Shown piece after piece: positions 1 to 9,640 of a stretch of 25,993 nucleotides of DNA; position 1 is the first letter of the stretch, and each line of letters begins with the position of its first letter. A program made the position numbers and the translations under genes. The DNA comes from Paramacrobiotus richtersi (taxonomy: Eukaryota > Tardigrada > Eutardigrada > Parachela > Macrobiotidae). The notes beneath the pieces are model-generated. The model saw nothing but the letters and a program-made list of their open reading frames with translations, ran no database searches and was not told the DNA's origin. The stretch spans positions 1 through 25,993 of the forward strand of contig JAQGAU010000587.1 in assembly GCA_034698045.1 (NCBI GenBank), in the 5' to 3' direction.

Positions 1-282
1 ACTTCCAGAAAGGCTGGAGCGGCAGCGAAAGCGAGAGAAGCGGCGAAAAGAAGACATTATACGGAACTGAGTGGACAATACGGTTTTTTTACGTTAGCTT
101 TTGAGACTTTTGGTACATGGGGTGATGATGCTGTTGATTTTTTGCGCCATCTTGGGCGCATGTTGCGCGTTGTTAAAGAAGAGCCGCGGGCCTCTTCGTT
201 TCTTTATCAGGGTATTAGGATTGAAATTCAGATTGGGAACGCTTTGTGTATAATGGGAACTTTCGGACAGAATGAGCGGTAG
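1..282 (+). CDS. C-terminal end of a LINE-like retrotransposon polyprotein, 5' partial
   Basis: Frame 1 is open from the first base to TAG at 280-282, giving 93 residues. The translation starts basic and alanine-rich (residues about 1-20, KAGAAAKAREAAKRR). It continues with HYTEL, FETFGTWGDDAVDFL, then LGRMLRV, EEPRASSFLYQ and IQIGNALCIMGTF. From memory of the family, this order (aromatic patch, E-T-x-G-x-W, LGRR-like, PRxxSFLxQ, IQxGNAxxxxGT) is the conserved tail that follows the reverse transcriptase in a widespread metazoan LINE-type element. That tail is part of the element's pol ORF and has no catalytic motif of its own. The frame has no stop or frameshift, unlike the other elements here, so this copy may be younger. 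The rest of the element would lie to the left of the window. It could also be an expressed gene built from such an element. Confidence 0.7.
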   Translation, partial: TSRKAGAAAKAREAAKRRHYTELSGQYGFFTLAFETFGTWGDDAVDFLRHLGRMLRVVKEEPRASSFLYQGIRIEIQIGNALCIMGTFGQNER

Positions 283-2580
283 TATTTCCTACCATGTCTG
301 GGACATAGAAACAGCATATGACGCAGTAACACGTACAACAGATTAACAGGGCAACAGTACACATTCATGATTCCCTCCCCAGTGTGTCCCAGTATGTAAA
401 TGATAATATGATCGCTACCGATGGCTCATGGCGAACAAAGAGGACCGTCGATACACCCATACACCCCGATTTGTTATACCGCATAGGGAAGGACAACCGC
501 ACAAATACATATGTGGAATAAACAGACGTTTCGTTTTCTGATCAGACACATAGGCGCGTTCTGTACTTCTACATTTTAAAATTATTTGCAAGTAGCGGCA
601 TGTGAACGAAATTATCAAGAATACCGAAATGAAAAGTGAGTATAACAGTGGATATGATACGGTTCTTGTAGCAGAAATCATCAGCATCTAAACGGATAGC
701 CGCTATCGGCGTAATAACAACATTCATGTAGTTTCAGTAAAACGAATTGCTTGCTATGTATGAACGCACGGTGCATAGATAAACAACACAGTACAGTTAG
801 TAACGCTGGTCCGATTAGATGTTTTCCGTCACGTGGGAGCACGAATTACGGACTACCACCAAAACTCAGGTTTCCTCCTAATGTTAAGTGTAGTGTCTGC
901 GCATTGTGAAAAGTTTTGGTGAAACCACAACATCCGCCTATCTGTATGCTTTGCACTTGACTTTATTGCTTTTTACAACAGCCAGAACATCGATCAACTG
1001 TATCCAGAAATTCATTTGTGCACTCAACGTCCGACTCTTTCGCAAGAGCGGCGAAACTTTTAAACACATTTCCAGATTTCCTTCTGAAATAACTCAGCGG
1101 TTGCCCAAACTTCTCGAAACTGTCATCACAAATATACCTATATGTGATGGTCGTTCTGGCCCATGAGCCGGTACGCTTCTCAAAATTCAAAATAATTTTA
1201 AAAATTACTGATATTAATTTAAAATTATTCCAAGTATCAATAGGGCCGTTACTGTTTCACTGTTTTGATGATTCTATTCGATTCGTGTAAATTACGGTGG
1301 AATACGTAGCTGTTCTGGCTGGACTCTACTTTTGTCTTGTTCAGTTGCGAAAGGGAATTGCTGAGTATACTGGTTACATATCACGCGTTTCCCGCCACAC
1401 ACGTGCAGGCAGTCTGCTTGTTGAGAAAATAAAACGGTTTTTTGTTCAGCACTGCAATGTGCACTTTTTTTCTTGGTAACTGACAACAACGTACACAGTC
1501 TTAACTGCAGACATGTACAGATGCCATAGATAGGAGATATTAAATCAGAGATATTGTGCTCGTACGTGATGCTTCTCATTTCCCTCTTTTATGCACTGGT
1601 AAAGCTCATGCTTTATACAATACTCGGTTAAGAAAGCGGTGCAGTTTACTGTTCACAACTTTCACCAATGATAGTACGTCACTTGCATATTGTATATGCA
1701 AGCGCCCGGATTCATCATTACTTTAATGCACACAGTCGGTTTTTCGCTAGCCAAAATATGTTAGCTAGGCTTGAGACGAGTCCTGTGAGGACAGGTATAA
1801 GTGAACTTGGCACCAGCATAGTTGATTTTATCGGTACTAGCGCGCCACTTATTTAACAATGGCAGGGGCCATGCCCAGGTTTTAGACCCTGCCCAGTTCG
1901 AGTACGAAACGATGGAGAACGCCGCGTAAGACTTTATCCGGATATTTTGCATTCTGCGCCTTGTCCGTTTCCGGTGTCAATTGGGACTGGAGTCCTGTAG
2001 TGCCAGCGACAACTTTTGAAGAGGGGAAGAAATATCTGTCAATTACAAAAGGGGAGGGTATTTGCTGTATGATTTCCCCTTTATCCAAGCCCGCTAGTGG
2101 CGTATCAGTTGGGTTGAGATGGTTAAAATTCGCAGACAACGAGTCATTACTACTGGTGACAAAACTGGCATTAGCGCCTGTGGCCGGTGGACCGGAAGCT
2201 TGGGGTTACTACCATTCCCTACCGGTTCATGCTGAAGCAAACGACTGGGAGTATTGGTTTGCGCACGGTCTGGCAAGTTCGTTTGGAAAGGAAACATCGA
2301 TCTTAAGAGGTGACGGGCATTGGTAGCACGATCATTCGTAGTACGATAGGTCGGATAGGGTATCTGTATTACGATCATGCCATCTTTCATACTGCCGTTC
2401 TTTTGGAAACTGGAGGACCAGTAGCAGTTGTTGTGTTGTATCAGTAGCATTGCAGTTGTTCCGACGCGTGACTGGAGCAGGGATTTTGGGTTCATCCATC
2501 GACCTGCACATCTTAATAACGACTCATCCCACACACTGAATTCATCGCACTGGTGCAAGTGCAAGTACAGTTGCGCACAA
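283..2580. other. Region without a recognisable gene
   Basis: Downstream of the LINE stop there is no clear poly-A tail or target duplication. Several short frames are open on both strands. The longest is 1961-2326 plus, 121 codons from ATG, beginning MSVSGVNWDW; the opposite strand is also open across 1882-2139. Neither translation matches a family I know, and overlapping open frames on both strands argue that both are chance. Nothing else supportable is seen. Confidence 0.4.
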
Positions 2581-3257
2581 GCTCACAGAGGCCGCGAGGC
2601 AGCGAGGGCCGGAGGCAGAGCTGGGGTGACGTCACGCACTCTGTGTGTGTGTAAGGAACGCAGAAAGAATGGGAAAGCCGGGTCGTCCGCATACAGAGAC
2701 CAGCACCAGCGAGACCAGCAGGTTAACACAAAAGTTACCCCTCCCAGAAGGGTAAGGTAGAACAATGCGCCGTAGACTGATACTCCGACCTATTGTTTCG
2801 GGTAATAGGCAATCTAGAACCGAACCGGGCCGTGTATGCATGCAGACATTCAGTGCATTCGAGCAGGACGCCGGTCGAAATTTCTGGCTATTGTTCTGCT
2901 TACGGATTCGCAGCGCAGTCTGCAGCTATCTGTCGCGCCAGTTCAGTTGCATGTATCTCCCTTATTTCAATTTAGTTTCAGTCGCATTCTGTTGGGATTA
3001 TGAGCGAAATACTGCTTATCTTTGGAGCAACCTTATTTCGTTCTTGCTTCATTAATTTCCTATTCTTTATTAGAATGTTCACCACATCCGTTAGTTGCTT
3101 CACTATCTTCGATAGAACGTTGTTACCTGTTATTATGAGCTCCTGACCGCAATTACTGCATTCGTTAGATTTTTCAAGCATATGCGAACCTTTTTTTGGC
3201 AATTATTTGACGTTTTGAAAAGAATAATATGTATCAGAAATAGGCGATTCAGCTGGA
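2581..3257. other. GC-richer stretch with a CRE-like palindrome, no firm gene
   Basis: This stretch is richer in G+C than its flanks. It contains the perfect palindrome TGACGTCA at 2627-2634, the consensus binding site of CREB/ATF factors, followed by a short TG repeat. It might be the U3/R part of a solo LTR, but I could not find paired LTR ends, a TATA box in the right place, or a second copy. On the minus strand, 2978-3202 is open for 74 codons with one CxxC pair (CSNCG) and a lysine/leucine-rich tail; I do not recognise it. Confidence 0.2.
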
Positions 3258-3288
3258 TAAGGGTTAGACGCAACGTGTCTAACCCTTA
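3258..3288. repeat. Short near-perfect hairpin containing GGGTTAG / CTAACCC
   Basis: The arm 3258-3269 is the exact reverse complement of 3277-3288, a 12-bp stem. One G-T and one C-G pair extend it inward to a 3-base loop. The arms carry GGGTTAG and CTAACCC, which look like single telomere-type units, but there is no tandem array. No T-run or gene context suggests a terminator. Confidence 0.6.
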
Positions 3289-4312
3289 AAACTGTTATCG
3301 TTTTGAGTTGTCTTGTTATTACATGCATTATTTCTACATTGTTATCGGGAAGCTGTGACGTGATCGCACACCAGGGTGGGAGAAAGCGACAGGTGTGGAA
3401 CTGGCCGCTTTATAGCAAATTCGCAACGGCGGATTTAGGCTAGTTACCGTAACTCTTCAGCACATGGCACGACTCAAAGTACCGCTGCTTGAAACGCCCC
3501 CACCGTACGCTGTGGTACCCAGCGGTCACGCCTCTATTGTGCAAAGCGGTGAATTTTCGTTTTCGAATTTTTCGAAAATGAAGTATCTTTGATTACAGTA
3601 CTACTGGTGCCAGCGTTCGGCGAAGCATTATAATGAACAAATTCCGGTTGACAGTGGTTTCAAGGGCAGTTTCTTAAAAAACGGTTTCCGCAATGCACGG
3701 TACACGGGTGAGCGAGAACCGTATCATGAAATTGTGCGTAATATTGCCTATCAGTTATTTGTTATGTAAGCATTGAAAGTTGTGAAAGGACTCTAGTGAA
3801 AGTATTGTAGCTAATCCACGAACATGTAGGTATTTTCCTGTTCCGTGTTTTTAAAACGAAGTCGCGGTTGACATTTTCTTTCTCTTGCTAAGCAAAATCG
3901 TGCACAAACAAGTTAAACGACAATCTGAGCTTTCGGTTTCAAAAATGCGCGAGTTGGGAAACCAGCTTTGGAAATTCACGTAGTTTTTGTCAGAATTAAC
4001 AAAGAATATTGTAGTACATTTGTATTATGCGGCTTTACATCGAACTGTATCGTCAGCAAATGCAGCCTGTTTCTGTTTTTTTTTGCGCTGAGGTGCCGTT
4101 GAATACTGTATGTACATGAAACTAAGCGATAACACTACGTGCTTATCGCTGTTTCGACTGGCTACGCGTGAATTTCGACACCGTTTTCAGAAACAGACAT
4201 AAGCAGCTTCGTTTTCGCGATACAGCCATGTACTCGGGACAGTCAGAATACACTATACATGCAGTAGATATGGCACCGTTTTTACACCATTAATAATCCG
4301 TATCGATTCTGG
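3289..4312. other. Region without a recognisable gene
   Basis: About 1 kb with no open frame of note on either strand, no transposon motif I can read, and no repeat structure beyond short T-runs. I see nothing supportable here. Confidence 0.5.
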
Positions 4313-4612
4313 GGATGTACATCTCTTACGTTCCTTCGCACCCCACAAGTCCCCTGCTTCCCAACACATTCTTACATCCCCCACAATCCCGCACATCCCC
4401 TACCTACCCGAATATGTCTGCACATCCCAGACCTCCCCGCACATCGTCCAGCTCGCCGTGTATCTTTCCGTGTGTGTCGGATGTGCAGGGAGGTCGAGGA
4501 TGTGCAGACATATTCGGGGAGGTAAACGAAGTGCGTGGAATTAGGGATTGTGGTGCGGTAAAGGGTGTGCGGGGAGGTCGGGGATGTGGAGGCATATGGG
4601 GACATACATCTC
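4313..4612. repeat. Imperfect fold-back repeat, C-rich left arm and G-rich right arm
   Basis: The left half is pyrimidine-rich and the right half is its imperfect reverse complement. The best-paired part joins 4409-4450 (CCCGAATATGTCTGCACATC followed by a CT-rich run) to about 4487-4531, around a centre near 4470. The outer arms repeat the theme of ACCTCCCCGCACATCC, so each arm also has an internal quasi-tandem texture. Both ends carry a GATGTA-type sequence (GATGTACATC on the left, the complement of GATGTATGTC on the right). Long proline/serine-rich frames across it on both strands follow from base composition and are not genes. It resembles a foldback or MITE-type element with no coding capacity; the family is unknown. 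Confidence 0.7.
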
Positions 4613-4984
4613 CGGGCATCACACGGACTGGAAGTGTTGTAAGAACGAGGCCATAGATGTTAAATTAGATCATTACTGCCGCTGTTACTGTGACTTTTAA
4701 TCTGTATGATGTGTACTTACAGTGTTAGTACTGTGTATATGCCATCCTTTTATTTACTCTACTTCGATGTGTTCCTGTTTTTTTCACACTGCATGGGTTT
4801 TAATTCATACATACTTCAAAATACTCAAAAATGGTAAACAACAAGAAAAACGCTCAGACGCCGTCTTCGGTCGAATAACAGAAAAGATCTCGTCTAAGTT
4901 AGCCGCAGCAGGGAAGTTCCCATGATGGACATTAGCACGTTGTTTTTGCGTTAGCACGTTGAATCTCTATGCGTATCTATATGC
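4613..4984. other. Spacer without a recognisable gene
   Basis: It contains one 67-codon open frame (4722-4925 plus) that I do not recognise and that shows no domain. Nothing else is supportable. Confidence 0.4.
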
Positions 4985-5252
4985 GCTGGTAGATGTATTC
5001 TCTGGCCCGCTTCTCTCCTGTTGCGTGTGTTCCTGTGAGTCTTACATTTACGGTGCCGTTAATCTTCAACTCAGATTTCAGCGATTTATTTCTTGATCAC
5101 TTTGGCGCTTGCCGAATGCACGAATGAATCACGACAAAAATTGCTGAAATCTGGGCAGCGGTCTCACGATTAAAGGCACCGTACACGTAAAGCCTATAGA
5201 TTGAGGGAACACAATAAGCATGAACAGAAACTCCTTACGCATCACATAAATA
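4985..5252. repeat. Second imperfect fold-back (MITE-like) repeat
   Basis: The strongest pairing is between 5049-5084 (ACGGTGCCGTTAATC, then CAGATTTCAGC) and its complement in 5142-5187 (GCTGAAATCTG, then GATTAAAGGCACCGT). Outside this the arms still match as GTGTTCC at about 5029-5035 and GGAACAC at about 5206-5212, with more degraded similarity outward. The centre is near 5117. No coding capacity and no clear target duplication can be seen. It is unrelated in sequence to the fold-back just upstream. Confidence 0.65.
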
Positions 5253-5642
5253 CAGTAAAATAATACTGCTTTGCGTAGGTACTTTTATACACGTTACTCA
5301 ACTGTCTGATTAATGCATCCTACCTCGTGCGTGCATATGCTGACTCATAGCACGACAGTTCTTCTTTTGGAACTTTGCCGTCCCGGCGAACTGGCGAATG
5401 TCGCAAAATGGGATACGCAAGTAGGGATATATAAGGATTGTTAAAATTCAGAAGCATTAACGATTTCATAGTTGCAGATTATAAGAGCGTGCCTGTCATC
5501 AGATATACTTTGCAATATATAGACTTTATATCGTACACTGTAAGTACAGATCTGCTACCATCTCACTGAACACGATTTAAAGTGTCTCAAAAAAGGACTT
5601 TTCTCTCGTACCTAATAACTTTCGCAAAAAAGTTGCAACCAC
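5253..5642. other. Spacer without a recognisable gene
   Basis: AT-rich sequence with no open frame, motif or repeat that I can support. Confidence 0.4.
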
Positions 5643-5700
5643 GCGGGATCGAACAGCGGCGCTCTCGCTCTGCGGCCGAGCAGTTTACGACTGAGCTAGC
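5643..5700 (-). repeat. tRNA-like sequence, probable SINE head or tRNA pseudogene
   Basis: Read on the minus strand, 5698-5687 gives TAGCTCAGTCGT, a good match to the RNA polymerase III A box. At 5655-5645 it gives TGTTCGATCCC, close to the B box. The spacing of about 30 bases is normal for a tRNA promoter. An anticodon-like stem (GCTC pairing with GAGC) can be drawn between them, but the loop lacks the expected T at position 33. The seven bases that should form the 5' acceptor strand do not pair with the 3' side. I therefore read it as a tRNA-derived SINE head or decayed tRNA copy, not a working tRNA gene. No matching second copy was seen in the window. Confidence 0.55.
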
Positions 5701-5990
5701 TGTATTACTACAAAGTACCTAGAAATCTTTATCGCACTACGCGTAGGGACCGGTAAATTCAACTCCCTAAAACTGTGGTCATATGGGCTACAGTAACCGT
5801 CTTTGGTGAGCGACAAGAACATCAAGTTATTCTAAAGCATTGTATTATTTCAAATTATTCAAGCAAGCGTATTCTGCTAACTAAAACCGTATTCTGATGC
5901 ACACATAGAGGCTGGTTGTTCGTGTGGATACGGGGTTAGTTGCGTCTGGACTTTTTGGCCAGATTCGCATTAGCCGCCTTGGCTATCTGA

Positions 5991-6260
5991 ATTCTGAGCC
6001 ACAGAGCTCACAACATTTCCCTCGGCCGGCTGGCAGAGCGAGCGGCAGGCTCGGACCGTGTTCTACAACATGTTAGCCTCGCCCGTGACCCTTACCGTAT
6101 TCGCAGTGGTTTCCGTGAACTACGTAAGCACTTTAGCAACAGCTCCATTATTTGTGTTTGTTGGCCTATTCGCAGCAAAGCTGGCGACGTCTCACACGAA
6201 GCTTACTTGATCGATACATTTATCAATGGCACTCCAAAGGGCAGCAGCAGCTTGATCTGA
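5991..6260 (+). pseudogene. Unrecognised coding-like fragment
   Basis: The frame is open for 89 codons from 5991 to TGA at 6258-6260, with the preceding in-frame stop at 5988. Its composition is protein-like, with balanced charge, and stretches such as SLARDPYRIRSGFRELRKHF, ICVCWPIRSKAGD and HEAYLIDTFINGTP. There is no starting ATG, so it would be an exon or an element fragment. A second frame overlapping its end (about 6170-6327) reads QQQLDLIEGISPFQLTGGG and closes at TGA, as if one base had been lost or gained near 6200-6250. I do not recognise the protein. A host exon or a transposon ORF piece are both possible. Confidence 0.3.
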
Positions 6261-7399
6261 TTGAAGGCATCAGTCCTTTTCAGCTTACCGGTGGTGGCCT
6301 ACTTGGTGGGGTTTGTTGAGGTGGGAACTTTCGGTTGGAAGGCGCGGGTCTGTTTAAATAGGGTGTACGGGACTTCTGGTGAGGAATTACGAGGATAGTC
6401 ATTACCAATATCTATGGCTGCCGCAGGGTCAGCAAGTGCGACGGATTAAACGGCTAGGGGTGATAGTTAGGCAACTCGTGCGTCGGGCTGATCAACAGCT
6501 GTACTACCGCTCTATACTTCTTCATACACAGTGTCAGACGGAAGTGCACAACGCACACTCTTACTCGTCAGCGTGTGTTCGTTACCTTTTCCCTGCATAT
6601 GTGTCTGCAAGGATATGGTCCCCAGGTGCGGGGGACTTAACACGGTGGTGTGTCGTCTCAGCCATGTTATCAGTGCCCAAAGTAGGATTAACAGACCAAA
6701 TTATCTAATAAAACAGACGAACAAGTCGTACTGGCTTACGGTCCAGGTTTACAAGTTGAACCGATTTTTTCTTGGTGACTATCAGACTCGACCGGCAGAA
6801 GCAGCATTGAATAGTAAGACGGTACGACAAGATTGTAGCTTGCGCTAACATCTACCATTTCTGCAAAACGCGCATATCTGGAAGGAAATATCGGGAGCGG
6901 AAAATCTACGTTACTACAGAGTCACGAAAAAGATGGCAGCGTTGGAGTTCCAAAGCCACTCAGTTTGTGCGAAAACGTTGACGGGGAGAAACTGTTAGCT
7001 CTTTTCTGTAATATTTTTTAGAAATGTAGAGAAGCGTTTCACAACTTGTAATAAACACCATGATAGATCGGGAGCGGGGTTTCCACAACGTCTGGTCATC
7101 CGGCTCTAAAATGGCAATTATGGAACGATCACCATTAAGTTGTTTACACATTTTCAGCACAACTACTGGGTATGAACAAAAAGGGTGAAAATGAACTGGC
7201 TGAATCCGGTGGCAGTGACCTAGTGACCATAACCTAGTGACTGACCATAACTGACTTAGTGGCCGGTCATCTCCTATTCGTTGTCAGTTCTCAGTTCTTG
7301 CCTGAGATACATCGGTTGCTGTTTGCAGATATCTCTACTGCCGTTTGACTTTTGGTAAGGATGATCGATGCATGGCACATCCGTCGACCTTCTCCTGGT
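6261..7399. other. Region without a recognisable gene
   Basis: Two overlapping plus-strand frames of about 105-109 codons (6379-6708 and 6531-6848) lie here. Neither has a domain or motif that I recognise, and they overlap in different frames, which suggests chance. From 6850 to 7399 I see only short frames and no repeat. Confidence 0.35.
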
Positions 7400-7506
7400 A
7401 ATTTCAACCTTATGCGTCCGCAGTAATTCCAAGTTTTCTCATAGCTAGCCCTTTGTCATCTTTGCTATTGTGTGCGAATTTTGGTGGCTCAACCGCATGT
7501 TTCATC
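7400..7506 (-). pseudogene. Ty3/Gypsy-like gag fragment
   Basis: On the minus strand this reads AVEPPKFAHNSKDDKG, then LAMRKLGITADA, before stops. The pattern P-V-E-P-P-K-F-x-H-x-G-K-D-D-x-x-x-F-x-x-K-L recurs three more times in this window (11.0, 19.1 and 21.1 kb), which marks it as one dispersed gene family. Its relation to gag rests on the family pattern (an N-terminal proline-rich stretch followed by a helical domain and an L-T-V-N-like motif), as I know it from Gypsy elements. The fragment is too short and broken to function. It is closest at the DNA level to the 21.1 kb copy: 34 of 37 bases match over TGTCATC to GGCTC. Confidence 0.5.
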
Positions 7507-7635
7507 GCAATATACTAAGCGGGTGTCAATCTTGCTAAAGCGTCGCTGGCTGAATTTCGGTTGTGAAATAGGATGATTTCGGTCAAACAGGACCATCGGC
7601 AATCCCATTAGAACGTGTGAACCGATTACAGATAA

Positions 7636-7863
7636 CTACAAAAAAAATACAGAAGACCGTAGCGGTGCAGCTATGTTCTTAGAGACCATCGCGGTTGCAA
7701 GATGAACTCCTGTACGTCGCTGGTAATGAGGTTTTTTTCCTTTTGCAGGAATGTCACGGCTATACGCATCCTTAACTAGTAAACCTCTGTTTAAGTTCCT
7801 CCGTTTTCTCCGGAGGACATTGTTGTGGGCTTGGATAGTGTATATAACGGAATGTAGTTCCAA
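7636..7863 (-). pseudogene. Possible Gypsy reverse-transcriptase fragment
   Basis: A 75-codon minus-strand frame contains RRNLNRGLLVKDAYSRDIP. In Gypsy reverse transcriptases the segment D-Y-R-x-L-N-x-x-T-x-K-D-A-Y-P-L-P lies between the first two catalytic blocks, and L-N-x-x-x-x-K-D-A-Y fits that place. The proline and the residues after it do not fit well and no catalytic aspartate is visible, so this is a tentative call. It could be a chance frame. Confidence 0.25.
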
Positions 7864-8114
7864 ACACTGAAGATATGCGGCGCTGAATGTAATGAATGCT
7901 GTTAAAGGCGTAGCCGATCAACCATGATTATGAATTACACTTTGACCACCAGAACTGGGGTGTGTCGCGAATAGTTGCACCGAAATACATTATGCTTCAA
8001 ACGCGTCTTTTTGTAATCCCGGTTGCACATGTCTTTAATCTGCTGCAATGACAGCCGTTGGCTTTCATTTTGATGGAGCAGTTTCCTCCTTTAACATTCC
8101 AGCGTGTAACGCTG

Positions 8115-8650
8115 TTATAGGCAAATAATCGGAACCTGCCATTCGGAACTTTCGCCCCTATTCCTCAACGAATACTGAACCGAATGGTTTCATTGGCAAG
8201 CTCTTCGCCCAGCCTGGGTTTCAGGCGCGTGGTGCTGGTGAAGGTGGATACGTAGCTGAATCTGAATTTGCTTTGGACGCTGAGTATGATGCAAGGGAAA
8301 AAAACAAATTTCGTTGGCGAAGTTTATCTTGGAAAATTCATTATGGTTAATTTTAATCAATTCGATTATAACTCACTGCCGTACGTACGAAAACTGCAGA
8401 CTACCTTTCGGTTTGCATGTTCTGCCACGCGGATTTCACCAAACTATGCACAACCTTTCTACTGTACTTACTTAAATCGTTTTAGACGTTACAATGTATG
8501 AAGATGTAAAACTTTGCCCATCGAAGCGCATCTCACTCCAGCTTTGTACTCCTTATTGACCGTGTAGAACGCTATTACCGGTTTCCTAGCCTCGGTTTGC
8601 ATTGCCAAGTTAAATCAGATGACTATCACACAATCGTCTTGGGGAGCTTT
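8115..8650 (+). pseudogene. Ty3/Gypsy reverse-transcriptase fragment, internally deleted
   Basis: Two pieces of the RT domain can be read on the plus strand. The first, about 8130-8251, gives IPQRILNRMVSLASSSPS and then RVVLVKVDT; it corresponds to the family block x-R-M-x-x-x-S-S-S-P-W-A-S-P-V-V-L-V-K-K-K-D-G. The second, about 8391-8462, gives CRLPFGLHVLPRGFHQTM, corresponding to R-L-P-F-G-L-x-x-A-P-x-x-F-Q-x-x-M. About 48 codons separate them where a complete RT would have about twice as many, so an internal deletion is likely. A stop follows HNLSTVLT, and the Y-x-D-D active-site block is not legible downstream. The copy cannot make an active enzyme. A related sequence around GACGCTGTTATAGGCAAA occurs at 18.48 kb. 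Confidence 0.55.
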
Positions 8651-9040
8651 GGACTTCTTAGGGAGCTTCAAATCACAGCAAGAAAGAGCTCAAAATGTAT
8701 GACTATTCTCAGGAGCAGCGAACAAAGTCTGCACGTGGTTATTCTTACTATGAAATTCGGGCCGCGGTACGGAAACGTCACTAACATGGTCCTGATGCAT
8801 TAGGACGTGCATAAAAATAGTGTAATAATCGCTCATCGCTCACACGGCCTGCTACTAGTTAGTTTATCCAATATGCTTTACTTCATCTGTGGCACAACAC
8901 ACACTGGTTCATTGTGAATTATTTCACAAAGCTGTCCTCAAGTATGTGTACGTCGTTGCTTCTGCTTTCATACACGCTTCTGTTTTTCCTTGTATAGTTA
9001 ATGTAACGCTACTGTTCTCGGAAAAATAACTCGTGCATTA
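8651..9040. other. Spacer without a recognisable gene
   Basis: No frame, motif or repeat supportable beyond the tail of a short plus-strand frame ending near 8803. Confidence 0.4.
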
Positions 9041-9640
9041 TTTTTTACACCAATTCGAATGCCCTACCCTTTTTGTAAAAATATTATAGCGAACAATTGG
9101 CCTTGCAATGTCTTCGGCATTTAGTGTGTTTATGATATTCAGTCTCTTGTTCGGGTGAATCCTGCTGACAAGTAGATCCCCCAACGCCTCACATTGACAA
9201 AGTCTGAGGGTGAGCCTAAAAAGAAGTGCTGTATGTACTGATCGCAAGGTATTTTTTGCTGTGAGGAGGTTATGAACGGTGAATAGTAATGAATTTTTAT
9301 AGTTTTTAATACGTGAGTTGGGTTAGCATGCCGTCTACGGGAGATGGGTGAGCAAGATCCGATCCGAGATCTTGATCCGATTCCCATAGACCGCTATGTT
9401 AAACCAACTCACGCATTAAAAACTTCAAAAATGCATAACTATTCTCCGTTTATAACCTCCCCACAGCAAAAAATACCCTGTGATCAGTACAAATAGCACT
9501 ACTTTTTAGGCTCATCCTCATATTTTTGCCAATATGAGGCGTTGCGGGATCTACTTGTGAACTTTCTGTAAACCGCATGGGCGTTCCACAGAAGATGCCT
9601 ACATAAATTTTTCTTTACTGGCGAGTAGTTATGTTCGTCC
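9041..9640 (-). repeat. Dispersed repeat copy interrupted by a palindrome (filled site)
   Basis: The left part (9041-9167) and the right part (9559-9640) align to one continuous stretch at about 17190-17380. Shared landmarks are TTGTCTTCGGCATT and CTCTTGTTCG on the left, and TAAACC, AATTTTT and GTTATATTCGTCC (here GTTATGTTCGTCC) on the right. On the minus strand both copies translate to a related peptide, here RIHPNKRLNIINTLNAED and there RIESNKSLDSISLLNAED, so the unit was probably protein-coding. I do not recognise the protein with confidence; a retroelement pol linker of the BEL/Pao type is one possibility. The 391-bp fold-back at 9168-9558 splits this copy. Confidence 0.7.
9168..9558. mobile_element. 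391-bp fold-back palindrome inserted in a dispersed repeat
   Basis: The outer ends are ACAAGTAGATCCC (9168-9180) and its complement GGGATCTACTTGT (9546-9558). The arms of about 190 bp match throughout, for example GAGGTTATGAACGG against the complement of CCGTTTATAACCTC and CGTGAGTTGGGTTAGCAT against its partner, and they meet near 9363 in GATCCGAGATCTTGATC. Comparison with the empty site at 17.3 kb (CTTAAC) suggests a decayed 6-bp target duplication, GCTGAC on the left and GTGAAC on the right, which makes AAGTAGATCCC the terminus. A 3-bp duplication (TGA/TGA) is an alternative. It has no coding capacity, so it is a non-autonomous foldback or MITE-type element. Six-base duplications and termini near AG occur in Polintons, but that link is only a suggestion. 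Confidence 0.75.

Noticed and set aside
1761-1952. Minus-strand YSNWAGSKTWAW, reminiscent of Copia RNase H (Y-S-D-A-D-W-A-G)
   Set aside because: Only a few residues match, the catalytic aspartates are absent, and nothing before or after supports Copia pol.
2583-2841. Hydrophobic minus-strand frames suggesting a membrane peptide
   Set aside because: Two overlapping frames in different phases, no start context or homology; likely chance in a GC-richer stretch.
4315-4656. Proline/serine-rich frames on both strands
   Set aside because: They arise from the C-rich and G-rich arms of the fold-back, not from a gene.
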